Positions 8,581 to 17,913 of a stretch of 64,000 nt of DNA are shown piece by piece. The notes under the pieces were generated by a model that saw only the letters and a list, made by a program, of their open reading frames with translations, searched no databases and was not told where the DNA came from. The translations under genes and the position numbers were made by a program. The DNA comes from SXTU01 sp964478755 (GTDB lineage Bacteria; Verrucomicrobiota; Verrucomicrobiia; Limisphaerales; SXTU01), in NCBI GenBank assembly GCA_964478755.1, contig CAYZJP010000009.1:1-64000 (forward strand). The letters are read 5' to 3'. The number at the start of each line of letters is the position of its first letter. The first letter of the stretch is position 1.

Positions 8581-11027
8581 GGCCCGTTCCATTCATCCAC
8601 CGGGCCGCGCGGGGCGGAAGGGTTGAAGCGCAACTGGCGGACCGATTCGGGCTTGAGTTTGAGCCGGCCGAAGACGGGGCTGACGGCGGTGATTTCATTG
8701 GCGTCCCATTTCTCCAGCGCGAGCGTGAGCCGCTCGTTGCGGTGCAGTGTGACCTGCACACCCTCGACCTGCGGCAGGGCTGGCGCATCGTTCACCGGGA
8801 AGGAAATCAACGCGGCGCGCGTGAGCGGGATTTCCAGCTTGTTGCCTGCGGTGTTGAGCGTGAGCTTGCCGTCGCGGATGCCGTGCAGCGCGCCGGTCGC
8901 GCGGTCGTTGTTGACGAACTCCACGACGGCGGTGTCCGGCGGGGGCACCTCGACGAGCTTGTCCGGGTCGGTGCCCGGCGCGCCGAGCGGCTCGGCGTCG
9001 CGATCCGCGCGCCCGTCCCACGGCGCGATGCGGATGTCGCTGACGCGGACGCGGGAGCTGGAGTTGTAATTGTAGAAGACGATGCTTGTGCCGTTGTCGG
9101 GGCTGCCCATGCCCTTCCACTCGTGGACCTTCTCGCCGTCGGCCAGCAGCACGGTGGTTTCCCTTTCCGTGTCCACGAGGAACGTGAGCCGCACCGTGCT
9201 CTTCGTGAGCATCTGCGGCACACGCGCGCCGGTGGAACTGGTCGCACCCAGGCCGGAGCGGCGCATCGAGTAGATGTAGCCGGCGGAGGAGGTGTAAAAC
9301 TGCCAGCCGTCGTTGTAGTCAAAATCGGTCCCGTGCGTGAAGAACGAGAAGCGGAAGTAAGGCTGGCCCTTCCACGCGAGGTCGAACTCGATGCGCGCCT
9401 TTGCAGGCAACTGGCACTCGCGCCCAAGCGAACCGACGCCGGTCGTGTAATACGCGCCGTCGCGGAAAATCCAGGCAGAGTTGGTGTTCGCGGTGGCGGC
9501 GACGCGGCCGGCGAGCGCGCCTTCCGCACCGAGGGCGAGATTCTCACCGTTCACCCGCAACGCGCCCAGCACCCGCCCGCGCGCCTCGGCGAGTGCCTGG
9601 GCCTGGGCCGCGCCCTGGGCTTTCGCCTCGGCGGTGTTCGCGATGGCCTCCACCATCTGCGCCCGCGTCTTGTCGAGCGTGTCGGCGAAGGCGTCGCCGC
9701 CGCCGGGGACCAAGTTGCGCAGCAGGCGCGAGCCGAGCAGCGTGGACTCCGCGATGAGGTGCAGACGGAACCGCGCTAGTTTCGCGGCATCGCCCTTCAG
9801 GTCCGCCGCGCCTTTGTATTCCCCGAACCAATCTTCCAAGGCCCGCTTCGACGCCAGCCCCGCGTCCACGGCGATCCGCACCAAGTCGGAGTTAATGAGG
9901 TCCGCGCCGTTTTCGGCGCGCTGCGCGGCGACGACGAGCTTCATGATTTCGGCGGTCGCCTTCGGCTGGGTGCCCGCTTTGAGATCTTCGAGGCTGACCC
10001 GTGCCGGAGGCTTGGTCTCGCCATCGCGCGGCGCTGGAATCGGCAGGGCGGGAAGCTCACCAGCGGCGACAGCCGTCTTGTTCAAGGCGCGGCTCCCCTC
10101 AATCTTCACTGCCTGCGCGACTGGGTCAACCGCCGGTGCCGGCGGAGGCGCCACTGGATTCGGCGCGCCGGGCACGACCAACTCTCGAATCGTGCGCACG
10201 GGAAACCGAGGCGCCTGAGCTGGCGCAGGAATCTGCGGCGGAAGAATCGGTTCGGCGGCTTTCACCGGTTCCTTCGGCGCCAGTTCCTCGGCCGCCTTGA
10301 TCTGATTCTCCAACGCCTGCTTCACGGCGGGCGAAACCTTGTCGCCGAGTTTCTCCAACTGCTCCTTGAGCTTGGCGGCGAGCTCCTTCGCCGCTGCGTT
10401 TACGGCGGGGGCGGCGAAGCCGAGGTCCGGCTGTGGTGGCGGCGCCACCGGCGCGAGCCGGATGCGGGGCTGGACGATGAAGTTGCCGCCGCCGAAAACT
10501 CCCACGTCACCCATGCCCCGGTTGACCGCCGCGCCGGCCACGCTGCTCTTCCATTCGTCCGCCATGCGCGGCCCCTCGTAATACGCCGCGTGGCCCGCGT
10601 TCGCGAACGTCAGGCTCGCCAGCCCCGCGCGCTGGCCGCGCAGCCGGCCCGCGAACCACGTCTCCACCTCGAAGCGCTCGCCGTCCAGCGAGAGCAGCCG
10701 CCCCTCAAACTCATCGCCGCTCGCGAGCCGCACGCGGCAGACCGGCCCGGCGTTGGTCACCGCCGCCAGCGGTCGCACCGGGAGCTTGACGAGGTTCAGA
10801 TTCGTGGTGCTGAACTCGATGGGCTGCCGCGCGTTCGGATGCCGCCACTTGAGCGTGTCGCTGTTCAGCGCCTCGATTTCCCCGCGCAGAAAGGAGCCAT
10901 CGAGGAACGAGACGGTGGCGGGAGGAAGATTGGTTGCGGCGAGCGGGAAGGCGGCGAGGCAGAACGCTGTCGCCGCGAGCGCGAACCGCCCGGAACGTGG
11001 AGCGCGCGATTTTCCGCTAGCGCTCAT
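8577..11027 (-). CDS. Tandem paralogue 3, enlarged by a proline/alanine-rich helical insertion
   Basis: The protein has 816 residues, far longer than its two paralogues. After a signal peptide (FALAATAFCLAAFPLAA) come the same N-terminal modules (VSFLDGSFLRGEIEALN and VRLASGDEFEGRLLSLDGE with TWFAGRL). A segment of about 350 residues follows that the other copies lack: a predicted helical stretch (AAKELAAKLKEQLEKLGDKV), a proline-rich linker and another helical block. The C-terminus returns to the shared plan (NNDRATGALHGIRDGKL). Its start overlaps the end of the prenyltransferase-repeat gene by 11 nt. The function is unknown. Confidence 0.7.
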   Translation of the reverse strand: MSASGKSRAPRSGRFALAATAFCLAAFPLAATNLPPATVSFLDGSFLRGEIEALNSDTLKWRHPNARQPIEFSTTNLNLVKLPVRPLAAVTNAGPVCRVRLASGDEFEGRLLSLDGERFEVETWFAGRLRGQRAGLASLTFANAGHAAYYEGPRMADEWKSSVAGAAVNRGMGDVGVFGGGNFIVQPRIRLAPVAPPPQPDLGFAAPAVNAAAKELAAKLKEQLEKLGDKVSPAVKQALENQIKAAEELAPKEPVKAAEPILPPQIPAPAQAPRFPVRTIRELVVPGAPNPVAPPPAPAVDPVAQAVKIEGSRALNKTAVAAGELPALPIPAPRDGETKPPARVSLEDLKAGTQPKATAEIMKLVVAAQRAENGADLINSDLVRIAVDAGLASKRALEDWFGEYKGAADLKGDAAKLARFRLHLIAESTLLGSRLLRNLVPGGGDAFADTLDKTRAQMVEAIANTAEAKAQGAAQAQALAEARGRVLGALRVNGENLALGAEGALAGRVAATANTNSAWIFRDGAYYTTGVGSLGRECQLPAKARIEFDLAWKGQPYFRFSFFTHGTDFDYNDGWQFYTSSAGYIYSMRRSGLGATSSTGARVPQMLTKSTVRLTFLVDTERETTVLLADGEKVHEWKGMGSPDNGTSIVFYNYNSSSRVRVSDIRIAPWDGRADRDAEPLGAPGTDPDKLVEVPPPDTAVVEFVNNDRATGALHGIRDGKLTLNTAGNKLEIPLTRAALISFPVNDAPALPQVEGVQVTLHRNERLTLALEKWDANEITAVSPVFGRLKLKPESVRQLRFNPSAPRGPVDEWNGP

Positions 11028-12120
11028 AAATCGGCAGGAAGCGGTAGTTCAGCGCGAGCGACAGCAGCGACGCGGCGGTGCCGAACGAATTGCCAAAGGA
11101 CCCGTCCCAGCTCCCGTCCTTGTTCTGGGTCGCTGCGAGGGACTTGATGTTCGTTGCGTTCCACTTGCGCCACGCGTCGGGCGAGGCGTGGAAGTAGGCC
11201 TGCGCGCCGTAGTAGAGGAAGTATTGCTGGTAGTGCGACTCGCCGCCGGCGTTCTGGAGATATTGGAACGCGCTCTTGAACTCCGCCGTGTCCTTCTGCT
11301 TCGCCAGCGCCAGCACGAGCACGCCGATGGCGCCGCGCGCGGCGTTGGGCCCGCTCGACCCGGTGTAGCCGTAGCCGCCCTCGGGCGTGCGGCAGCTTGA
11401 AAAATATTTCAGGCCCTTCTGAATCGCGTCCTCCGGCACGGCGAGACCCGCGTTGCGTGCGGCGAACAGCGCGACCATCTGCGCGCCGCTCACGGTCGTG
11501 TCCGCGTCCGAGCCGTCCGGCGAATAACGCCAGCCGCCGTGCGCGTTGCGCGCCTGCGACGCGACGATGAGATTGATGGCGCGCTGAAGCGCCGGGCCAA
11601 GCCGCACGTCGTCCACCGCGCCGTAGGATTCCGCGAGCGCGAGCGTGGCGAAGCCGTGGTTATACATCGAGCTGCCGATGTAGCCGGTGTCCTTGTTTTG
11701 CTGCGTGAGGATCGCGTTCAACCCGCGCTTGATGGCGACCGAGTAAGGTCCGACGTTCGGGTCGTCGCCGTGCGCGAGCATTGCCACGACGCAGAGGCCG
11801 ATGACGCCCGGCTGCCGTCCATACACGTCCGTCCATTGGCCCTCCGCCGACTGCGCCTTGGCGAGATATTGCAAGCCCTTCACATACATCGCGTCAATCG
11901 CCGCCGGACTCGCGTCGGACTTCTCGACGAAGAGCTGCTGGGCGGAGGCTTCGCGGAAATACCAATGACCAATCACCAATGACAAAAGAACAACCACCGT
12001 CCGGAACGCCGGTGTCCAACCGGCGCGTCGAGCGAACGCATCGCGTCGCCGGTTGGACACCAACGCTCTGCCCGCGCAGGTCAGCACTCCAGGCTGGATG
12101 GATTGTTGCGAACCGGTCAT
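11017..12120 (-). CDS. Exported prenyltransferase/squalene-oxidase repeat protein
   Basis: The protein has 367 residues. The mature part is built of alpha-alpha toroid repeats of the prenyltransferase/terpene-cyclase-like family: GLQYLAKAQSAEGQWTDVYG, GLNAILTQQNKDTGYIG, AINLIVASQARNAHGGWRY, GLKYFSSCRTPEGGYGYTG and IKSLAATQNKDGSWDG. No DxDD cyclase motif is seen, so a binding or scaffolding role is more likely than catalysis. A hydrophobic segment (VVVLLSLVIGHWYF) acts as a signal or anchor. The ATG at 12120 shares one base with the stop of the upstream 39-residue gene (TGATG). The first 50 residues are encoded by repeat-like DNA. Confidence 0.8.
   Translation of the reverse strand: MTGSQQSIQPGVLTCAGRALVSNRRRDAFARRAGWTPAFRTVVVLLSLVIGHWYFREASAQQLFVEKSDASPAAIDAMYVKGLQYLAKAQSAEGQWTDVYGRQPGVIGLCVVAMLAHGDDPNVGPYSVAIKRGLNAILTQQNKDTGYIGSSMYNHGFATLALAESYGAVDDVRLGPALQRAINLIVASQARNAHGGWRYSPDGSDADTTVSGAQMVALFAARNAGLAVPEDAIQKGLKYFSSCRTPEGGYGYTGSSGPNAARGAIGVLVLALAKQKDTAEFKSAFQYLQNAGGESHYQQYFLYYGAQAYFHASPDAWRKWNATNIKSLAATQNKDGSWDGSFGNSFGTAASLLSLALNYRFLPIYER
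12011..12061. repeat. Palindromic repeat inside the start of the prenyltransferase-repeat gene
   Basis: Two perfect 15-nt arms, GGTGTCCAACCGGCG at 12011-12025 and its reverse complement at 12047-12061, flank a 21-nt loop. Just beside it (11963-11984) is a near-tandem ACCAATGACC/ATCACCAATGAC motif. Both look like intergenic repeat families but lie within the first 55 codons of the coding sequence. Confidence 0.85.
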
Positions 12121-12239
12121 CAGTAAATTAAAAGTGTGGCCAGGAACCAAATCACCAAAAGTGTCAACGGCATGAAGAGGTGGAACCGCATATCGGGTGA
12201 GACATACCACTTCAACGGGTCTTTCTGCTTCTCGTTCAC
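12120..12239 (-). CDS. 39-residue single-pass membrane protein
   Basis: A GTG at 12239 opens 39 codons ending at TGA 12120-12122. The product starts MNEKQKDPLKWYVSPDMRFH and ends in a hydrophobic stretch (LFMPLTLLVIWFLATLLIY), a typical short membrane segment after a basic and acidic cytoplasmic head. Its start overlaps the DUF4175 stop (GTGA, 12236-12239), and its stop shares a base with the next ATG (TGATG). The double overlap and the protein-like composition argue strongly that it is translated. It may anchor or adapt the DUF4175 and VWA proteins encoded just upstream; that is inference. Confidence 0.75.
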   Translation of the reverse strand: MNEKQKDPLKWYVSPDMRFHLFMPLTLLVIWFLATLLIY

Positions 12240-15200
12240 GGTTTCGCCTCCACGGCCTTAAAATAATTCTCCAGCGCCTCGCGGAACTCTGCGGGCACCT
12301 GTCGAGTCACGCCGCTGCCCTTGCCGGTGCGGCGCGCAGCGGCCTCGGCTCCGCGCGCGTCACCAAAAGTTCCGGGGCTAGCCTTGTCGGTTGAGCCGCC
12401 GTTCGGATTGCCGCCGGGCTGCTGGCCGGGCTTCATTCCCATCTGCTGCTCCTGCTGCGCCATCTGCATCATCATCTCGGCCTCGGCTTGCGTCATCTGC
12501 TGCTGTTGCTGGCTGCTGCTCTTCTGCCGCTTGGCCTGCTCGTTGATGAGGTTGATGAGATCGGTCAGGTGCATGAGCGCCGTGTTCTCCGGCTTCTGCG
12601 CCGGCTCGCCGGTGAGCTTGTCGAAGAGCGCCGACTCCGCGTCGCGCATCGCGTCCTGCGTGTCGAGCAGGAACTCCTTCGCCGCCTCGATGTCATTGTT
12701 CATCTGCAGCTTCGTCAAGTCGCTGCGAAGGTCGCGCTGTCCCTCCCCCACGCGCTTGGCGGCCTCGGCGAAGCGCGGATGCCGCGCCTTCTCCTCGTCC
12801 AGCAAGGTCGTCTGCTGCAATACGCGCACCTCGCCCGCGCGCAGGCGGATGGACGCGAGCAGCAGCTTGAGCAGCTTGTCGTCCTTCGGCTTGCCCTCGC
12901 CGCCGCCGCCCTGGCTCTCCTCCTCCGGCGGTTCGAGCTTCTTCGACCAATCGCCGAAGCGCTTCGTCCACGCGGTGAGGTTGCCCATCGCGTCCATCGA
13001 GACGTTCGCGTCAATCAGCCCGCGCACGCGGTCCAATTCGTTTGCCGTGTTCACCTGTTTCATGTCCGCCGCGACCTCGCCGTAATTCGGCCGCTGCGTG
13101 CGGTCGAAGAACCGGCTCATCTCTGCAACAACCTTCTCGGCCTCGGCCTTCACGCCTGACTGGTCGCCGGCGAGGGACGTGTTGATTCTCTTGAAACGCT
13201 CGGGCAGCTCGCGCGGCAGCAAACCGATCGTGTCGCCGACGACTTTGCCGAGCTGCGTGCCAATGCCCTGCTCGGACTCGGAAAGTTTCTTGAGTCGCTG
13301 TGACAGCGTGAGCGCCTGCAGGTTGTCCAGCCCGTCGTTCATCTTCTTCTGCAGCGCCTGCAACTTCTCCAGCGCCTTCTCCTCGGCCTCGCGCGCTTTC
13401 GTCGCCTCGTCGGCGCGGTCCTTGGCCTGGCTGCTCTCCTGCGCCTTTTGCAACGACTGCTGCGCGTCCTTCATCTCGCCCTGCGCGAGCGATTTCATCT
13501 GCGTCAGGTTTTGCGTCCAGTCGCGGAGCGTCTGCTGCGTGAGCGTCGGGTTGCGCATCGCCTCGCGCACGATGTCCTGCCCCTGCTGCGCGATGCGGTC
13601 GAGCTGCGCGGCGTTGCGCGCCTGTTCTTCGGCCTGCTCGCCGGCTTTCTTCCCGGCCTCGTCTGACTTCAGCTTTTCCTCCGGCAAGCCCATCAGCTCG
13701 CGCGTGACATCGGCGATGCCCTCCTCCTTGCGCGTGACTTCCTCGACCTGCGCGAAGAGCGCGTCGAGCTGCTGCCGCACCAGCTCCGCGTGCCGCGAAA
13801 GGCTCACGATGCTGATCCGATGCGTGACGGACTCCGCAGGCTCGCGCCCCGGCAGAAAGTCCGTGGCAAGCCCCTTCACCTCGACGACGGAGTCCGCCGG
13901 GATGCGCAGCACGGTGGGGCTGAACATGAACGTGTTTGTGAAGCGCCGCTCCTGCGCGCCGGCCGCCGACTTCTTGAACTGCGCAATCGCCGGCGTGTTC
14001 GTCGGGTCGAGCGACGCGATGATCTCCGTGCTGACGCCGCCCTCGCGCACGCCGAAATCATCCGTCGCCGCGAACCTCAGCGGCAGCACGTCCGATTCGA
14101 GGATGGAAAGTTCGAGCGGCAGATCGCCGAGGTCCACGCGCGGCGCGGCGTCCTTCACTTGACGCAACGCCAGCAGCCACGGCGCGACGGGCTTCAACCC
14201 AAATTCATCGCGCCAGTCGAAGGCGGCCTGCGACGACGCGTCCAGCTTGAGCGAACCACTGTTGAACTTCTCGCCCGAGAGCAGGAGCGATACTGGCTCG
14301 GTTCTGTCCACCGTCACCTCCGCCGACGCGAGCGGGCGCGTGGCGGTGCCGTTGAGCGTGATGCGGCTGCCTTCGAGCACGGGCAGCGTGGCGTTCTGCA
14401 CGATTTGGTTCGTCGGCGGATATTGGAGATACGCCGGGAGCTGCACGTTCGCCGCGAGCTGCTTGAGTGCGGGCCGGTGCAACGGCTTCACCGCGATGGT
14501 GTGCGTGGCGTCGCCGAGCCGAACGCGCAACGTGCCGTCCTGCGTCTGGCCGGGGACGGTGAGCTTGACCTGACCGTTCTTCACCGGCGCGGAAAGTTTG
14601 GGCTGCAACTCGAAACGCCCGCTCGCGCTCGCGGGCTTCCAGAACGAGCGGTAAGTCACTTTCGCCGCCAGCTCAAACGCCTCGCCGTGCGGCACGACGA
14701 GCTGCTGCGGCACGCCTTCCAGCGCAATGAACGTGTAGCGCGGAATCGAAGCGACCGGCACGGCCCAGCGTTGCAGCGCGTTCCAGCCCGCCGCCGGAGC
14801 GACAGCGAACGTGAGCACGACGGGCACGAGCACCGCTGCGAGCGCGATGCTCGCGAGCCGCGCGGGCCGCGAGTTCACCACCTCACTGAAGTCAAACTTC
14901 GCCGCCTCCGCCGAGACTTGCCGGATGGCCGCGCGGCACAGCGCGAGCGACATGTTTTGCGGACGCACCTTTTCCTCCGCGAGTTCCACGATGCCCAGCA
15001 ACCGGTCGCCGAGACGACGGTGCCCGTGCTGCACGACATTCGACAGCGCCCGCAAGTCACGCCGTTGCCAGATCCAGCTCCGACACCACTTCACCGCGAA
15101 CCACGCCGCGCCCGCAAGGCCCGCGAGCAGCAACGCGAAGCGCAAAAACTTCGGCGTGTCCCCGACGCGGTCGCTGAGGAACAGCAGCGCGAAGGAAGCC

Positions 15201-15322
15201 GCCAGCGACGCGAGTCCACCGCACACCGCGCGCCGTGTCTCCGTGCGCCACAGAGCGCCCTCCAGCGCGGCGAACTGCGCGCGCAGCGAGTCAGGCAGGG
15301 GGATGTGGGTTTCGGGTGCCAT
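12236..15322 (-). CDS. DUF4175 family membrane protein with long coiled coil
   Basis: The protein has 1028 residues. Two hydrophobic segments near residues 35-80 (GGLASLAASFALLFLS and LLLAGLAGAAWFAVKW) and one near 155-180 precede a large periplasmic beta-rich part and then, from about residue 530, a long helical region rich in Q, E, K and A (for example QQSLQKAQESSQAKDRADEA). The C-terminus is glutamine- and methionine-rich (SSQQQQQMTQAEAEMMMQMA). This is the known DUF4175 architecture, found beside VWA-domain membrane proteins in many bacteria. It follows the VWA gene by 67 nt. A cell-envelope or stress role is assumed for such operons but is not established. Confidence 0.85.
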   Translation of the reverse strand: MAPETHIPLPDSLRAQFAALEGALWRTETRRAVCGGLASLAASFALLFLSDRVGDTPKFLRFALLLAGLAGAAWFAVKWCRSWIWQRRDLRALSNVVQHGHRRLGDRLLGIVELAEEKVRPQNMSLALCRAAIRQVSAEAAKFDFSEVVNSRPARLASIALAAVLVPVVLTFAVAPAAGWNALQRWAVPVASIPRYTFIALEGVPQQLVVPHGEAFELAAKVTYRSFWKPASASGRFELQPKLSAPVKNGQVKLTVPGQTQDGTLRVRLGDATHTIAVKPLHRPALKQLAANVQLPAYLQYPPTNQIVQNATLPVLEGSRITLNGTATRPLASAEVTVDRTEPVSLLLSGEKFNSGSLKLDASSQAAFDWRDEFGLKPVAPWLLALRQVKDAAPRVDLGDLPLELSILESDVLPLRFAATDDFGVREGGVSTEIIASLDPTNTPAIAQFKKSAAGAQERRFTNTFMFSPTVLRIPADSVVEVKGLATDFLPGREPAESVTHRISIVSLSRHAELVRQQLDALFAQVEEVTRKEEGIADVTRELMGLPEEKLKSDEAGKKAGEQAEEQARNAAQLDRIAQQGQDIVREAMRNPTLTQQTLRDWTQNLTQMKSLAQGEMKDAQQSLQKAQESSQAKDRADEATKAREAEEKALEKLQALQKKMNDGLDNLQALTLSQRLKKLSESEQGIGTQLGKVVGDTIGLLPRELPERFKRINTSLAGDQSGVKAEAEKVVAEMSRFFDRTQRPNYGEVAADMKQVNTANELDRVRGLIDANVSMDAMGNLTAWTKRFGDWSKKLEPPEEESQGGGGEGKPKDDKLLKLLLASIRLRAGEVRVLQQTTLLDEEKARHPRFAEAAKRVGEGQRDLRSDLTKLQMNNDIEAAKEFLLDTQDAMRDAESALFDKLTGEPAQKPENTALMHLTDLINLINEQAKRQKSSSQQQQQMTQAEAEMMMQMAQQEQQMGMKPGQQPGGNPNGGSTDKASPGTFGDARGAEAAARRTGKGSGVTRQVPAEFREALENYFKAVEAKP

Positions 15323-15389
15323 TGGAATGTCAGACGGACTGTAGCACCGGGTTGCCCCGTCACAATCCCCAAGTTCCCTGAGACGCTGG

Positions 15390-17582
15390 CTAAATCATCC
15401 CCGCCAGCTTGCGGCTGACCCAATAGATCGTCAGCAGGAACAGGATGCTGCCGGCCCACCACGGGTCGGCCCAGAGGCGGATGCGTTGCTCCAGCGGCTT
15501 CGGCTCGGGCAGCAGCGTGATTTGTTCGATGACTTTGGCGAGTTCGGCGGTCGTGCCGGTCACGCCGCCGGTGAGCGAGGCGAGTTCGCGCAACACGGTG
15601 AAGTTCGCGGGCTGGCCGATTTTCTCGCGCACGGGCTGCGATACGGTGATTTCCGTTTCCAGCTTGCGGCCGGCGGCGTCGGCGGTGAGGAGGATTTTGT
15701 GCGGGCCACCGGCCTTGGGCACGAAGCTGGACTTGAAAACGCCCCAGCCGCCGTCGAGCGCGGCGAAGTCGAGCTGCTCGGTGCGGCCGCCGGGCGAGGT
15801 GATTTTTCCATCCACCTTGCCCTTCTCCATCGGGAACCCGCTCGCGTCGAGCACGGTGGCCTGGAGGAAGACGGTGTCGCCCGCGTTCGGCGATTCGGGG
15901 CTGAACGTGAGCCGCACGCCTGCGCGCTCGGCGAGGTGCCGCTGGTGCGACATCCAGCGCACGACCTGGCTCCAGAAGCGGTAATGCCACTTGTCCTCGA
16001 CGCCACGCCGCCAACGCCACGCGCTGTCCGTGCCCATGAAGAGCACCTTGCCGCTGCCCGCCGGCCGCGTGACCAGCAGCGGCACGCGGCCCCAGGCGTT
16101 GCGCATCGAGGCGTGGACCGCGAGCACTTCGCTGCCGGGCCGGCTCTTCTCCACGGCGGCGCTCCAGTAAAAGCCGGGCAGGTTTTTCCAAATCTCGTCG
16201 TTGCGGTTTTCGTCGCCATCGAAGCGCGTGAGCAAATGCCCTTTGCCCGTGGCCGAGAGCAGCAGCGGCACTTCGTTCTGCAACGCGATGCCATCAAGCC
16301 GCTTTTCATCAAGCTGCACCGGCATCAAGTCCGCGAGCGGGCTGTTGAGGAAGGACATCTGCCGACCGCGCCGACCGGGAAGGAAAATCAAACCGCTGCC
16401 TTGTTGCTCGACCAAGCCGCGAATCAGCGCCGCGTCGGACTCCTTCAGCTCGCCTTCGCCGATGCCCACATCGCCGATGAAAATCACGTCGTAGCGCTGG
16501 AGTTGCTCCTTCGTGCCGGGAAAGGCGGAGAGATAGTTGCGCCCGCCGCCCGGCCCGAGCGACGGATGGAACAGCACGCACTGCGAGTCCACGCCGGGAT
16601 CGCGTTCGAGAGCGTTGCGCAGGTAGCGGTATTCCCAGCGCGGCAGCGAGTCCACCACGAGCACCTTGAGCGTCTCCGAGCGCACGGCGATGCGGAACTG
16701 CTGCGCGTTGTTGTCCGTGAGCGCCTCGTCAGCCTCGGGCGGCAGGCGCAACGTAACGGTCTGCTCACCGACGTTGCGCGGCGACCACACGATGGCGTCC
16801 TGCAACTGCCCACTCGCCGGGATGGTGATGTCCTTCTTCACCTCGTCGTCGTCGCCCGCGTCAATCACGAGCTGCGTCTTCACCTCGCGCGGCAAATGGC
16901 TCGTGATGCGGAACGGAATGGAAATCTGCTCGCCGATGAGGCCGTAGCTCGGCGCGGCCACACGTTCGAGAATCAAGTCGGGCAACGGCTGCTCCGCGCC
17001 CACGCCCACGGCGAAAATCGGCGTGTCCGTCTCGCGAAACCGCGACGCGGCGAGCAGCGGCGGCTTGCCCGCGTTCCAGTCGCCGTCCGTCAGCACGAGC
17101 ACGGCGCGGAGAGTTTTGTGGCGCTGAAGTGACGCTTCGAGCGCGGCGCTGAGGTCCGTGCCGGCGTCAGCCTGCGCGTTGAAATTCGTGTCACTGGGCG
17201 GCGCGGAGAAATCCTCCACGATGACCTTGCCGGATTTTTCCAGCGGCTTCCAAAAGTTCGTCGCGCGCCGCGCCGCGAGCCACTCGGCGCGCGTCAGCAC
17301 ATTCGAGCCGCCGCGCACGTCGCGCGTGCCCATGCTGCCGGAAGCATCGAGCAGCACGGCGATTTGCGGCGACTCCTTGCGCTCGATGCGCCTTACCAGC
17401 TCGGGCCGGAACAGCGTGAACACCAGCAGCGTCATGATGACCAGCCGCAGCGACTCCATGAACACCGCCGCCTTGCCGCCGCGCCGCGTGGCGTTCTGCC
17501 AGCAGAGCCACGCCGCCCCCGCCCACACGGCAACGCCGAGCAGGATGAGCAGCGGAGAAGAGGCGAAAGACCAGGTGGTCAA
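15390..17582 (-). CDS. Membrane-anchored VWA domain protein (BatA-like, with glutamine-amidotransferase-like middle domain)
   Basis: The protein has 730 residues. It begins with two membrane segments (LLILLGVAVWAGAAWLCW and LVIMTLLVFTLF), then a VWA domain with an intact MIDAS motif (DASGSMG, Asp79, Ser81, Ser83) and VLVLTDGDWNAG. The middle region contains LKVLVVDSLPRWEYRYLRNALERD and a segment around GLVEQQGSGLIFLPG typical of the class I glutamine amidotransferase-like fold in such proteins. A final membrane segment (SILFLLTIYWVS) closes the protein. It is the first gene of the operon that continues to 4852. MoxR ATPase and DUF58 partners, usual for this family, are not adjacent here. Confidence 0.85.
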   Translation of the reverse strand: MTTWSFASSPLLILLGVAVWAGAAWLCWQNATRRGGKAAVFMESLRLVIMTLLVFTLFRPELVRRIERKESPQIAVLLDASGSMGTRDVRGGSNVLTRAEWLAARRATNFWKPLEKSGKVIVEDFSAPPSDTNFNAQADAGTDLSAALEASLQRHKTLRAVLVLTDGDWNAGKPPLLAASRFRETDTPIFAVGVGAEQPLPDLILERVAAPSYGLIGEQISIPFRITSHLPREVKTQLVIDAGDDDEVKKDITIPASGQLQDAIVWSPRNVGEQTVTLRLPPEADEALTDNNAQQFRIAVRSETLKVLVVDSLPRWEYRYLRNALERDPGVDSQCVLFHPSLGPGGGRNYLSAFPGTKEQLQRYDVIFIGDVGIGEGELKESDAALIRGLVEQQGSGLIFLPGRRGRQMSFLNSPLADLMPVQLDEKRLDGIALQNEVPLLLSATGKGHLLTRFDGDENRNDEIWKNLPGFYWSAAVEKSRPGSEVLAVHASMRNAWGRVPLLVTRPAGSGKVLFMGTDSAWRWRRGVEDKWHYRFWSQVVRWMSHQRHLAERAGVRLTFSPESPNAGDTVFLQATVLDASGFPMEKGKVDGKITSPGGRTEQLDFAALDGGWGVFKSSFVPKAGGPHKILLTADAAGRKLETEITVSQPVREKIGQPANFTVLRELASLTGGVTGTTAELAKVIEQITLLPEPKPLEQRIRLWADPWWAGSILFLLTIYWVSRKLAGMI

Positions 17583-17913
17583 GGCAAGTTCTCCCCGGTA
17601 GTTGCCGACGTGAGGAGGCTCTGACTAATGCGAAATGTGAAATGCGGAGTGCGGAATCCAGTTAGAGACTCCTCACGCCGTCCCCTACTGGGCGCGGGCT
17701 TTTGGCGGGATGCTCGTTCCACGAAATCGGCTCGGTCTAAGCGCACGTCACAGTTTGGGTCTTGGTCACGGGAGGTTTGTCCGGCAAAGACCCGGAGAAG
17801 TCAATGCGAGTGGCATCAGGTCTATTGCCGAACGCTTGAAACCAAATACAAAGTCCGTTTCCAATCCTGGCTGTTCGACCATGAGGCTTCCGCCTCCTTG
17901 GCCGCTGGATTCG
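17583..17913. promoter_or_regulatory. 331-bp spacer, presumed promoter region of the VWA operon
   Basis: No convincing gene is present. The spacer separates the end of the cytochrome gene (17914) from the VWA start (17582), so it should hold the promoter of the VWA/DUF4175 operon. It contains a short direct-repeat stretch (GAAATGTGAAATGCGGAGTGCGGAA, starting near 17633) of intergenic-repeat character. No clear -35/-10 pair or terminator hairpin could be picked out by eye. Confidence 0.4.
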
